A DNA stretch of 64,000 nt from NCBI GenBank assembly GCA_002633005.1, contig NMRA01000836.1, positions 37,005-101,004 of the forward strand, given 5' to 3'. Source of the DNA: Phoronis australis (Eukaryota > Phoronida > Phoronidae). The notes beneath the pieces were generated by a model. That model did no database searches. It saw nothing but the letters and a program-made list of their open reading frames with translations, and was not told the DNA's origin. The position numbers and the translations under genes were made by a program. This document shows, piece by piece, positions 22,930 through 34,659 of this stretch (position 1 is the stretch's first letter; every line of letters begins with the position of its first letter).

Positions 22930-24020
22930 GTGTTGACCTTTTTCATGTCTGGAATGCACATGGTGTAACACATTGGTTGGGTTCGTCTCTATAAAATGTC
23001 AAACATTTGTGGTGATTTTTTTCTCAATTTTAACATAGTAACAGAATACTTCTAGGTAATGTCGTCCTAAGTGTTTAAAATTGGCAGGCAACAATTTTGG
23101 AAGGCTCTAAAATTTGGTGAATAAATAAACTAAGCTGTCCAAATTTTGGGATCGTTCATGGTATACATGTGCGTGTGTTCATTATCTCCCATAGTCTGTA
23201 GTTAGCCAGTGCATGAAGTGACTTAGTCACATAGGGTAAACCATCACAACGAAAAGCAGAAAGTGAATTATTCGTCTAGCTCTGCAGGTATTCTACGTGT
23301 ACGGCTGGCAGCCAGCCTACAAGCAACCAGGCAACTTTGACAGACTTCATGACGTCCACTATTTGCAGTGGTTGGAGTGAAATACCCGATGCCTTGACAG
23401 CAACCCCATGGTGACAAGTGTTAGCACGTGACTGAACAAACAATAAGGGATTGTGTATCATTTGCATTACAACATGGCCATCATCTTTCAAGATTTATAC
23501 AAAAAAGAAAATTGTGTCCGAATGCATTCTAAAACAATCAAAATAGTCTGGTTGGCCACACAGTAATAGTCAGTAACAAGGGTCACGCATTTTGAGAACC
23601 AGTTTTCTACACTGAATAACAGGCACCAAACTGGTTCTCAAAATCAAGGACCCCTATTAGTGACTATTTCCACACAGAGCATACAGCCAATGCAGGTGTC
23701 AAAACTTGTGGGACTGTTTATCCGATACCCTTTTAAAAAACGACAGATTAAGCTTTTTTCAGCAAGGTGGAATCACTTAATTTGTGGAAGAAACTTTTCA
23801 ACAAAATTCTGAGACATAATTTTTGGCTATATTTTAATGCAGTTTAAAAAAAATTCTGATTTTATTCCCGATTCTCAACATTTTCAATTGGTGAAAATAG
23901 ACCAATTTCAACAACGGTCTTCCACTTTTTAAAACAAAATTTGTAATCTCACCTCTGAACCCAGTTAATAAGTTCAGGGCAGTATTATGGTTATATAAAC
24001 AATGAACACTATACAAATAC
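22930..24020. other. Intergenic stretch between convergent DOLPP1 and PTPA
   Basis: AT-rich sequence without a supported gene. It contains one small hairpin element at 23565-23668. The short ORFs present have no recognisable motifs or splice context. Confidence 0.6.
23565..23668. mobile_element. Small hairpin MITE, copy 1
   Basis: Inverted arms TTTTGAGAACCAGTTT and AAACTGGTTCTCAAAA flank TCTACACTGAATAACAGGC. The outer ends AATAGTCA and TGACTATT extend the palindrome. Related copies lie at 40220-40324 and 57361-57445. Confidence 0.75.
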
Positions 24021-24029
24021 AAATTGCTA

Positions 24030-24360
24030 ATGACACCAAATAGCATGGCAACAATTTCAAATCGTAATGGGCAACAAGTGTGTATGTCACAGTTGCTATG
24101 GACAACAGCTGTGTAAATCACAGTCACTAAAGATAAACAGTTTATGAGGAACTGCTGTGAAGCACAGTGGCTATGGGCAACAGCTGAGTGAAGCACAGTG
24201 GCTATGAACAAATATTGTAAAGCAGTTGTTATGGGCAACAGTTGTGTAAAGCACAGTTGCTATGGGTAACACCTGAATAAAGCACATTCACTAAGGGCAA
24301 CAGCCGAGTAAAGCAGTTGCTTTGGGCAACAGCTGTGTAAGACACAGTCGAACTTCAGTG
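24030..24360. repeat. About 31-bp minisatellite downstream of PTPA
   Basis: Roughly nine degenerate copies with GGGCAACAGCTGTGTAAAGC and ACAGTTGCTAT. It lies 0.6-0.9 kb beyond the PTPA stop codon. Confidence 0.85.
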
Positions 24361-24946
24361 AATTTAATGATTAGCAGAACCAACACCGATTACTCCAATT
24401 CAGTACAATAAACTGTCGAGTGATGACAAAACATGCTCTCGAAACTGTCTACTTTCCAGTCTCAATTCAATTTAAAGTGTAGACATGAAATGATTGAATT
24501 ACACTCAGATCTACATGTAGGATTCTGGCCTACCGATTGCACCCAGAATTTGCTTTAACGAGACAAGTGTGTTAGACATTTAATGCCCAGAAGGCAACAG
24601 TCATGAAAATGGCCAAGTACATTGCATGTACATGTGTCCATCTGAAGGGCTCCTGTTGAACACTTGAATGGTGTTGTGTCATCCAGTAGTTAATGCCTGT
24701 GTAGTATTGCATCACTGCAGCTGCCAGACATCCAATGTGCTTTTCTATAGACATCTTCTGATTGTGCCTTGTCAACATTTTTGCATGCCAAAAATAATCA
24801 AGACAACATTAAACCCTGTCCTGACCACTGAGCTGCCATAGTAACACCAACAGGTCAGTTCGAATGACAGGTCAGTAAACCATACAGATGGGAAAGGGGG
24901 TGTACTTTACTCCATAAAACAGTCCCTCTTAGCATCACCGTACTTG

Positions 24947-27900
24947 CTATGTCTGTACAGGAGTCCATCTCAGTAGGGAGCCAAATAACACGTGTTGCAT
25001 TACTGGGAACTTTGCCAACACCTGAAAAATGACCAACCTTCAATACACAGCTTGACCTTTGTTGTATTTTTCAACTCATCGCCGAACTGTTACTTTTCAA
25101 TCCTGGATAATCCCCGAAACAAATTTCGTCCACAACAATATCCAGACATACAGCACAGTTCCCTAATTTTAATCTGACCAGTCGGCAACCCCTCATCTAC
25201 CAATGCAGTTTCGCCCAGGTCAGGGGCCCATTCCAGCAAAACAGTAGCCAGAACGAAACTTAAATTTCAGTAAATTTTAATACAAATTTCATATATGTCT
25301 CAAGACCGTTTTAAGAGAGAGATCTCATGTTTTTTTTGGATAAACATTTTGTCTTAATTTTGACTATAATACCGGGTATGCAAGTTTCAAAGTTTGGAAG
25401 TTAAGACAAATCTTAGACTTAAGTCAAAAATGAACTTAAGGTCACAGTTTCGTGGAATGGGCTACCGTTACAAGACATTAGGTCAGGCCACAATGGGGAC
25501 GTCACTTGAGTCAGAAATCCGGGACAAGTAGCCAATCCTTACATGCTTAGGCGTATTTTTGAATTCTTGTGTTTGCAATTAAGCAATACTAACTGTGAAC
25601 AGCAAAATTGATGACAACGTAAAAAAATGTTGAACATGGCACGCCAGCAGGTCTTTGTAAGGGAATATTCAAGAGTCTGTATTGAAGTTGGCACTCCAAT
25701 CAAATGTGCATTCTGCTGCTGTTTGATTGAAATTATCATACAGGTCAGCTATTTTTACAAAGTAACGATATTTGAGTCGTTTCCGAAAAGTTGGAAAAAC
25801 CTCATGATTTGTGCTGTAAGAAGTTGCACGATGTTTTGCAATTTTTCGCAAAGATTGCTACAATGGCGCACAAATTTCATTTGGGATAGAGTAAACTTTG
25901 TCAGTCTCTAACACACAAAATGCATCTGGAGTTTTCAGTCAACGAAGACATTTTATTCCAAAAACATGGCTGCATGGCTGCCATAGTACCCTTCAACATC
26001 GGAAAACTTCACTTCACACACACTGTACGTAAATTTCTAAGGGCCACGGTTCAAAATGGCGTACCTCAGCTTTATACATTTTCATCAGACCAGAGTTGAC
26101 CTTTGACCACTTTTTGACCCCACTGACGTTCCACAGTGAGTTTGAATGCTCCGAAAACTGTCCTTTCTTGACCTATAAATGATAGACAGACAGATGGTTC
26201 TTAAAGGAAGGTAGAAAGGATAACAGTTTCTCCATCAACGAACTATCAGTCGCATTTAACAAATTTGTAAAATTTAATTACTCCAGACTAGAGAAGCCAC
26301 AAGAAAGTTGTTTTTCATTTACATGTCTTTAGTGCCAGGCATTTGCCTCTGGCTGCCTTGGGCGCAGAATATGCTGAATCCATGGAAATGCGTTGTTGAA
26401 TACAGTAATTACTTATAAACTGAAAACTATTTGCCAAATTTCATGAAAATGCACCAAATACCTTGGTATCTACATGTCGAGATTTTGTACATTGTATACA
26501 GGAGAAGCTCAAAAGCCATTAGAGAGTGCTGCAGAACTTCATATCGTTCATAAATCCATAAGACAGTCGCCTCTTCTCAATATGAACACATTTTTGTAAA
26601 ATTTGATTCTCTTTGAGTGGTTTGGCTGATACAGACTGAGATGCATGACAAAAAAACAAGCAAAATAATAAAAATGGTCATTGAGATCAAAATGCAATTT
26701 TATCAATTTTACTTTGACACAAAAATTCACAATTTGGTGTCAACACTCTCCTTAAAGAGACACACTCTGAGTTGCCTATGTTAGCGACAAACATTAAGTG
26801 GTCAATCACTTCTGCTAGCTGCCTATGTCTTGGACACACACTAAGTGGTCAATCACTTCGACTAGTTGCCTTTGTCTTGGACAAACGCTAAGTGGTCAAT
26901 CACTTTGGCTTGTTGCCTATGTCAGGGACACACATTAAGTGGTCAATGACTGAGACTTGCGTTCATCCTGCATTACCTTGTGGATGTGTTTGATACAAGC
27001 CAGGAACATATAGTCCTTGGCATATGAACTGGCTATGTCAGGCTCAGGGAACGACGTAGGACTGAGGTACTTATGATCTGAAAACAAAGTTTAACATGTC
27101 ACTTACTGTAGCTGAGTCACAGGTAAACTTCTAAAAAATTTTGGTTACGTTTTCAACACAAACATGTGAGGCAGCAGACGTTACAAGTTCATGCCCGCGT
27201 ATGCACTGTGTTCCATTTCTTGGAATATAAAATTTGAAATTTGACAGGGGAGGTCAATTTTCTAATGAACGGGGGTATCGCAGCCCAGTGGTGCCCAACC
27301 CCCACGACAACACCAGTGCCAGTCACTGCAATCCACGTAACATCAGTTTGACCGTCAGTGAAAACAATCAACTCATCAGTTGAGCGCTACCCCGTGTAAT
27401 GAGGACACGTAATAAGTAAAGACAAGAATGTTCTTAACTGAAGACTAACCAATCAGTTGAGAGCTGCCCCAGTAGAAGGGAAGGAAGTGATGATCATCCA
27501 GGCTTCGCACTCCCTGACTGCCTGCAGGTTCCATTCTGTAGGTTAACTGCACCCCACGCATGACCTCAAGGTACCTGAACACAAATGCATATCATGGTAG
27601 ACATTCGCGAATCAATGGTGACTTCAGTATCAGGTTGGACAGACATTGGTCCAGAGTGACACTTCACCATTATCTGTTGGGACTGGTGTCTCATACCCCC
27701 TCTGTCAGTCAAGAGTGACATTTCACTTTAAATTTGCATTACCAGTCCTGCAGTATCGTTTCTATACATGATCAAAATAATATATTCCACAGATTAAGTC
27801 AACATTGCGCAATGAATGCAAACCACAAGTTTAGTACCCCATTATGCCAGCAGGTGGGACCAGTGTCTCTGGGCTCGTGTTGACATAGAATTGTGAAAAG

Positions 27901-29681
27901 TCCCCAAGTTTATTACACTATTCCCGAAATGAGACAAGTGAGCTTAAAGCTTACTTGAAACTGTCGGGATGTGTTTGTCCTAATGAATACTGATCAATTT
28001 GAAACATGGATTGACTGGTTAGGAATGATACAGAACACCCACTTGCCCCCAAACTCTGTGTGACTCGAATCATCTGTCAATACATTGTAATCAATCTGTA
28101 AACATAAAATGAATCCATTCATAGTTGCCCTCTCGAAAAATGAACCAAAAATTACACAAAAATGACTAAACAGTCACATCCCCAAACATTCACGACACCA
28201 CTCCAATTCTGATAATCAACCTATTACCCGTCGTTACCATAGTGACTATGACCTCACCTGTTAAACAGTTTCAACACTGTGGCTGTAGCATCCTCTTGTT
28301 TTAAAAAACCAATTTTGTACAAACAGCAAAGAAACGCTGCAAAGGCAAACTCGTGTCCTGAAATGACAAGGTTTAATACAATGCTCCCTACCAGGCAACA
28401 CGTAGACACAAAATTGTTCAAAAACTGAGCATGTGAGCATGAACAGCACATGCGCAGAATTAGGTCATACATAGTCATTTGTAGTGTCACCTAAAAGCCT
28501 AAATTAGTTCGTGTGTGTGACTTCACCATGGTTGGGTTGAAGTGGAGCGAGACTACATGTACAAGTACCTATCTATACTGTGTGTTGGTCAGTTTACTAT
28601 GGTGGGGTTGAAGTGTACTGTGACTACATGACTGTACAAGTGCTATTTGTACTGTGTGTTAGTCAGTTCACCATGGTTGGGTTGAAGTGTACTAATCTTT
28701 GACTACATGACTGTACAAGTGTCTTTCTATACTGTGTGTTGATCAGTTCACTATGGTTGAGTTGAAGTGTACCGTGACTACATGTACAAGTGTCTATCTA
28801 TACTGTGTGTTAGTCAGTTCACTGGGTTGCACTAAACATGACAACATTACCTGTGCCGTAGTCAATCCTTGTAGAGTTACCCACACTTTCCTTCAGATAG
28901 CAGGCAATTTCTGGTGCTGCCTTTTTATATTTTTCACCAAACGCAGCCTCAAGTTGACACTCCGCATTCTATAAAACCAAGTCAAAAGACAGTCATGTGA
29001 CATATACATGATCTCTACATATACATCATCTCCTTTATGTAAATGTACAAGCTGTGGGAATGTGCACAACATGTGCAAATACTATATACCAAGTCTAATC
29101 ACTTACAGACAATATGTCATATAACAATCTCACAACATCTAATGCACTTGTTGCTAGTCGCCAGTTGCATGTTATTTTTGCTGATCATCTTTTGTGTTCA
29201 TCTCAATAGGGTTGTCTTCCACATACGGTAAAATCTAACCAATTTTGGTAATAAATAAATGTTACTACCAAATTGTTTGGTTTCAATGAACTTTTTAACT
29301 TGTGAAAGGTCACATTTTTTAAATTTCTGGTTGTAACTGTGGTATAGAGCTAGACACTAATTTTGTGCAACATATGTGTCGTGGAAAAAATGACCTGAGC
29401 AAAATTTAAACTTTCTGTCACATTTTGTCCTAAATCTGTGAGATTTTATGGCAATGCAGTCTCAACCAATTCATAATTTAGCATTTAATGTACGCGTAAC
29501 CTTGACAATAACTACATAGCTGATACAACAAGAAAATATGATATGCAATACAAACCTGTTCTACCCTAGCAAACCAATCCCTGAACGCTGTATTTCCGAA
29601 CCTCTGTGGCTGATCTACAGGTGGTATTTCATGCAGCCATGTTTCCCACGAGTTCAGTATGTCCACAAGGGCGGAAATATT
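24947..29681 (-). CDS. PTPA: Serine/threonine-protein phosphatase 2A activator (5' exons missing)
   Basis: PTPA (PPP2R4) is a peptidyl-prolyl isomerase-like activator of the PP2A catalytic subunit. Seven minus-strand exons: 29556-29681, 28851-28968, 28258-28357, 27450-27574, 26977-27077, 26065-26172, 24947-25021 (stop TAG). All junctions are GT-AG and in phase, giving 250 residues of the C-terminal part. Landmarks: [108 protein letters not shown]. The region that is GVWGLDDF in human reads GVRSLDDH here, losing a Trp usually kept. Roughly 70-100 N-terminal residues are missing. The end of the preceding exon is recognisable inside the 77-bp array at 29865-30845, but the exon itself falls at the single-N join at 30846. 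Confidence 0.94.
25218..25468. mobile_element. Putative MITE in the last PTPA intron
   Basis: Ends are inverted: GGCCCATTCCAGCAAAAC at the left and GTTTCGTGGAATGGGCT at the right. About 250 bp, AT-rich, no ORF. Target duplication is unclear. Confidence 0.6.
26755..26960. repeat. About 50-bp repeat in a PTPA intron
   Basis: Four copies containing CTAAGTGGTCAATCACTT and GTTGCCTATGTCTTGG. The array ends just before the donor side of exon 26977-27077 but does not include exon bases. Confidence 0.85.
28505..28835. repeat. About 85-bp repeat in a PTPA intron
   Basis: Four copies with GGTTGGGTTGAAGTGTAC, TGACTACATGTACAAGTG and TACTGTGTGTTAGTCAGTTC. It abuts the donor region of exon 28851-28968 but the unit holds no exon bases that I can see. 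Confidence 0.85.
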
Positions 29682-29864
29682 CTGTAATGAAAATAAAAAA
29701 ATAAGTACTTATATTTTTATGGATTGAATAGCATTGGGCAGTTTGCTCAATCGTTACATTGAAGTTGCCAGAAGCCTGACACCATTAGCACTATCATTAC
29801 ATTTTGACAGAACAGTAACAGTCAAGTAGACGTATGGCTAATCTGAGACGATGTGAAGTTGACT

Positions 29865-30845
29865 GCTAGTTTCACAATCATAACACCATCATAACCGTAG
29901 CATATAGTAAATGTACTAACCCAAGACAACATGAAGTTGTCTGTTAGTTTCACAATCAAAACACCATCATTACCATATCACGTAGTAATGTACTAACCCA
30001 AGACGACGTGAAGTTGTCTGTTAGCTTCAGTCTTAACAACATCATTACCACATCACGTAGTAATGTACTAACCCAAGACAACATGAAGTTGACTGTTAAG
30101 TTTCACAATCATAACACCATCATTACCGTAGCATATAGTAATGTACTAACCCAAGACGATGTGAAGTTGACTGTTAGTTTCACAATCATAACACCATCAT
30201 TACCATATCATGTAGTAATGTACTAACCCAAGACAACATGAAGTTGTCTGTTAGTTTCACAATCATAACACCATCATTACCGTAGCATATAGTAATGTAC
30301 TAACCCAAGACAATGTGAAGTTGACTGTTAGTTTCACAATCATAACACCATCATTACCATATCATGTAGTAATGTACTAACCCAAGACAACATGAAGTTG
30401 TCTGTTAGTTTCACAATCATAACACCATCATTACCGTAGCATATAGTAATGTACTAACCCAAGACAATGTGAAGTTGACTGTTAGTTTCACAATCATAAC
30501 ACCATCATTACCATATCATGTAGTAATGTACTAACCCAAGACAACATGAAGTTGTCTGTTAGTTTCACAATCATAACACCATCATTACCGTAGCATATAG
30601 TAATGTACTAACCCAAGACAATGTGAAGTTGACTGTTAGTTTCACAATCATAACACCATCATTACCATATCATGTAGTAATGTACTAACCCAAGACGACG
30701 TGAAGTTGACTGTTACCTTCACAATCATAACACCATCATTACCGTAGCATATAGTAATGTACTAACCCAAGACGATGTGAAGTTGACTGTTAGTTTCACA
30801 ATCATAACACCATCATTACCATATCACGTACTAATGTACTAACCC
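29865..30845 (-). repeat. PTPA: 77-bp array made from a PTPA exon end and donor
   Basis: About 12 copies spaced 75-78 bp (AGTAATGTACTAACCC at 29984, 30059, 30137, 30214, 30291 and on). They alternate between two versions (CCGTAGCATATAG and CCATATCATGTAG), so the higher-order period is about 154 bp. On the minus strand each unit reads NDGVMIVKLTDNFMLSW then GTTAGTAC. This aligns without gaps to the human PTPA segment ending in RVSE, and the next exon (29681) starts exactly at the following residue in phase 0. The array is cut by the N at 30846. Confidence 0.85.
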
Positions 30846-30846
30846 N
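30846..30846. other. Single-N contig join
   Basis: One N ends the 77-bp array mid-unit; sequence on the other side (GC-rich, with a 52-bp tandem ATAGCGGAGCTGACC... pair at 30847-30950) is unrelated. The missing PTPA exon is expected at this point. Confidence 0.85.
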
Positions 30847-31239
30847 ATAGCGGAGCTGACCAGCGACTAGCATTAGTTCTTCGAATTGCGCATGAATCAT
30901 AGCGGAGCTGACCAGCGACTAGCATTAGTTCGTCGAATTGCGCATGGCATGGATCGGACTTCCCGGCGACTCGGACGCCACGACACCTGCCACCCGTGGC
31001 GGGAGCACGGCTTATGTCTTGACTAACACCTGCTTCTAAATCTGGATTTAAACAAAATGACAAAGTCCACGCTTACACATATGCAAGCGTATCCAATAAA
31101 TGTATTTTCATGTGAAACCATTCAATTTTCTTTGAACATTGACTTGTGTGAGTTCTTAATTTTCTTAGATCTGCCCAATCAGGTTAGAACTGCGTTTCAA
31201 GTCATTCGCTTTTGGCACCGGAGGGTTCAAATTGGAAGT

Positions 31240-31305
31240 TCGCGTCGTATGACATCGTATGACGTCATATGACGTAGGAGATGCGAGCCTCATTTGCATA
31301 TATAA
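31240..31305 (+). promoter_or_regulatory. Promoter-like cluster: CRE-type sites, octamer and TATA
   Basis: In 65 bp there are TGACGTCA and a second TGACGT, then ATTTGCAT overlapping TATATAAG. Cyclic-AMP-response-like elements, an octamer and a TATA box in this order would be a credible core promoter reading right. The only ORF downstream (ATG at 31336, 67 codons) has no recognised family. Function is inferred. Confidence 0.35.
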
Positions 31306-32087
31306 GTGACATCTGTTGGTTCAAAAAAGAGGATCATGCCCGAGTACATGCCTGGGAAGAGGCATCTTTTTAAGTGTAAAACAAGTCATGTTCAAAGCAA
31401 CCTAGTGCCATTAATATGCAGTCTTTGGGGACCAAACTGGTGTCATTTTATAGCTAAAGAGTTAAGCTTTCGAACACAATGTTTGGATTCCAGACGACTT
31501 AAACACTTACTTTTGAAATCACTTTTGAATATCCGTTAAAATGCGCTAAAACAGTTGTCCCTTCCTGGTTATCTCTTCCTGCTAACATACATGTTTTTGT
31601 ATTGATGAAAAACATCAACACACGTGTGATAGCAAACCACCATCGTTAATAAAGTAGGCCTTTTACAATACAGCAGCCCCATCACGAACCCCATTTAGCG
31701 CCAAAAAAATTGAGATGGTGCTCCCCCCAATCAAAGCCTGTGACATCATCAAATTTGGCTTTCACTGTCTCCATCGCATTGGAGTCGGCGATGACTGGCC
31801 GTTTAATTTAGTGCAAAATACATGGAAAATGAAGGAAACACACATAAATTGCTCATTCCATGTCAGTTGAAATTCAAATTGATCAAAGTCATTACCTTTA
31901 AGACTATTTCTTCAATTAATTAGCACACATTCTAAAACGGGCTCATATGGGAATCCCCACGTAGATGACTGGAGTCGCCTTAAGAGTCGAGAAAATAAAA
32001 TGCTTCATACAAATAGTCTTATCGGGCAGTTTTACAAAGTCAATGTTTATAAAAAAGGTGTAGCTTACTTGATACAAGAGTTATCAT

Positions 32088-33875
32088 GCAGCCTGGGTAG
32101 TTTTGCTAGTCATGATGTCGTGAAACTTATGTAGAGCCAATGACTCGCAGGGGTGCATGCAAAACTTAGGAGTAAACCAACATTCACCTTTCCCGTTGCA
32201 GCCATTTAAGTGGAAAACAATCTAATAAACATCATTTTCTTGCATAATTCTCCGTCTTTTGTAACAAAGAAAACTCTATTGTCATTTTGAAAACAGCTTG
32301 TGACAAACGTACATGCCATTTCCTAAAATTTTGTGATGATCTCTCAGGAGATGATGACAGCTTTGCAACAGCAAAATTTAGGTTCTTGGTATTAGGATTC
32401 TAAAAACTTGTAACGAAATGAAACCAGTTCTGTTAATTTGTTTTGACACCTACCAAACCTCGTGGAAGAGAGCAGTTGATTGAAGAACTGAGGAATAGAA
32501 ACTGGCCAATAGGTGACAGCGCCCAAAGGTAACCCAAAAAAGCGCAATACAATTTTAGCACCAGATGAATGGTAGAACACCAATTTTTCCAACACCGGTA
32601 AATAATATAGTTTATTCAAAGAAGACCTACAAGAAATGACACTCACCTGTTGCGTAGTGAGGTTTAAGGGGAATTTTGTTGGCACAATGATGTCATATGT
32701 ACCACTTTACATTGATTGGTCGAAAATTTCTCTGGGGCGCTCGAAGGGGTTTACGGGTGGTGTACTTTACGTCACAATTACTTTTTGTGGTATACCATAT
32801 GCAAGAAACAAAAACAATATTTTATTAAAAAACACTTGTATTTCTGGTGTCAAAAGGGTGTTTTGGTCGCTGGAGGCTATCTTTAAACGGCTCTAAGTGT
32901 TGGATGACTCTAGCTTGCTGGTCATTAGCTCTATTCAAATAGGTCAAATGATACAAGTTTCAGGACGTGACGAGTAGAATGGTGACATTTCGAGGTCTAT
33001 TAGAGGAAAACAGACAGCATAGTGGTACACAGTCTAGACCTAGCTGTAACAAGCACTGCTAGAAGTAACCGGATAATCTACACTATAGACAGTAGCACTA
33101 GATGTAGGAGGCTAGGAGAGGTAGTCCGACTCCAAGTCCTACTTTAGCACTACTCCTACATTAAGCAACTACATTGCCTTGGATGCCGCAGGCTTCACTA
33201 CTGACTGGCTACACAAACCCTAGCCTTGGTACAAAGCTGTATATACAGCTTTGTACCGATGTGGGTAAAAAGGTGGTAAGATAAAATCTGACACAAAATT
33301 AGTGTCATTAAAAACTACAGTGTTCCTTGAGTTAATTAAATTATTTAACGATGTTGGAAAAAGTGGCGTTCTACCGTTATTCTGCTGCTAAAGTTGTGGA
33401 GCAATCTTTAGTGACGGCTTTCGACGTCACCTATTGGTTAGTTTCTCTTTTCGCCAATTCTTCAATCAAATGTTGCTTTTTCACGAGGTTGCGTACACGT
33501 CACAACAAATTATCGGATCTGGTTTCACTTTATTATGAGTTTTCAGAATTTTGGTACTGAAAACCTGAATTTCAGAAGAAATTTTGCTGCTGCCAAGCTA
33601 TCATCATCTCCCGAGAGATGTCACAAAAATTTAGGAAATGGCGCTTGTGTGTGACACGAGCGTACGTTTTTCAAAACGACAACACATTTTTCATTGTCAG
33701 AAAAGGCGGAGAGTTACGCAAGAAAATGACGTTTATTGCATTGTTTAAACGGCTGTAAGGAGAAGGTTAGTGTAGGTTGATTCCCAGATTTTGCAGCACC
33801 CCGTCCGGCCTTTAGTTTTACATGTTGATACAAGTTTCACGGTGTGGTGACGAGCAGACCTACCCTGGCTATGTG
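32088..33875. mobile_element. Element with about 540-bp inverted repeats
   Basis: 32088-32625 and 33335-33875 are diverged inverted copies. Shared landmarks include GCCATTTAAGTGGAAAACAA (inverted as TTGTTTAAACGGC), CCTAAAATTTTGTGATGATC with the inverted GATGTCACAAAAATTTAGG, CTCTCAGGAGATGAT, and AACTGGCCAATAGGTGAC. A third, single arm lies at 10265-10910 in QTRT1 intron 1. No transposase is recognisable in the 0.7-kb centre. Confidence 0.7.
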
Positions 33876-33947
33876 CGGAAGAAAAACACACAGTGATACC
33901 TACTTCTAGCTGTAGTTTGACGACAGTCTTCATACAGCTACTGACTC

Positions 33948-34360
33948 CTGGGCCCGGTCTCCAATCTTTTTACTCGAAATGGAACTCGAAATCAGTTCTG
34001 GTATTTTCTACTCTACTTTTGGGCGAACTCAAGATAAGTGTCTATTATTCTATGCTCAAGTACACAATAACTTACGTAAATAATTTATTGCCCTTAGTTC
34101 ACAGTTTGTAAACCCAATATCAAAGCAATAAGTTCGAGTTTGAACTCGAAATTTCGTGTTTTACTCGAGTTTGTAAGAAATCAATATAAGAGTCTTCAAG
34201 GGCAAACTTGAACTAGAAACTCCTATGCATAAACTATAATGTATTCGAACACAGTCTGATAACCAATTATCTTAAGTTCGCAAAAAGGAGCAGAGAAATT
34301 GCCAAAAATAGTTTCGAGTTCGTTTCGAGTAGAAAGATTAGAATTTAGAGACCGGGCCCT
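33948..34360 (+). mobile_element. 410-bp MITE with GGGCCCGGTCTC ends, copy A
   Basis: The left end CTGGGCCCGGTCTCCAATCT is matched by inverted AGAGACCGGGCCC at the right. Internally it is rich in ACTCGAAA and GAACTCGAAA motifs. A near-full-length second copy in opposite orientation is at 62586-62992. No coding capacity. Confidence 0.85.
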
Positions 34361-34659
34361 GAGCTAGCTGGCTGGCTACACAAACCCCAAAATTGATGTA
34401 TATGGAAGCGTATAAGAGCAATTTAATCAAACTTGTAAAAAAAAGTTAGCCAGTTTCATGAAATTATGACAGCTGCGCTGATCCAGTTCAGACGCTGTCT
34501 AATGATAATGAAAACCAATTTTATAATACACACCGGGGGTATCCGAGGACGAGTTGTCTGCCATGTTGACCTATTTTTATTAGACGGTTGAAACCAAGCT
34601 GGAACAGGGTATAGATGGGTATTTTTCATGTACAAGCGCGTATCATCCAAATGTTTTCA

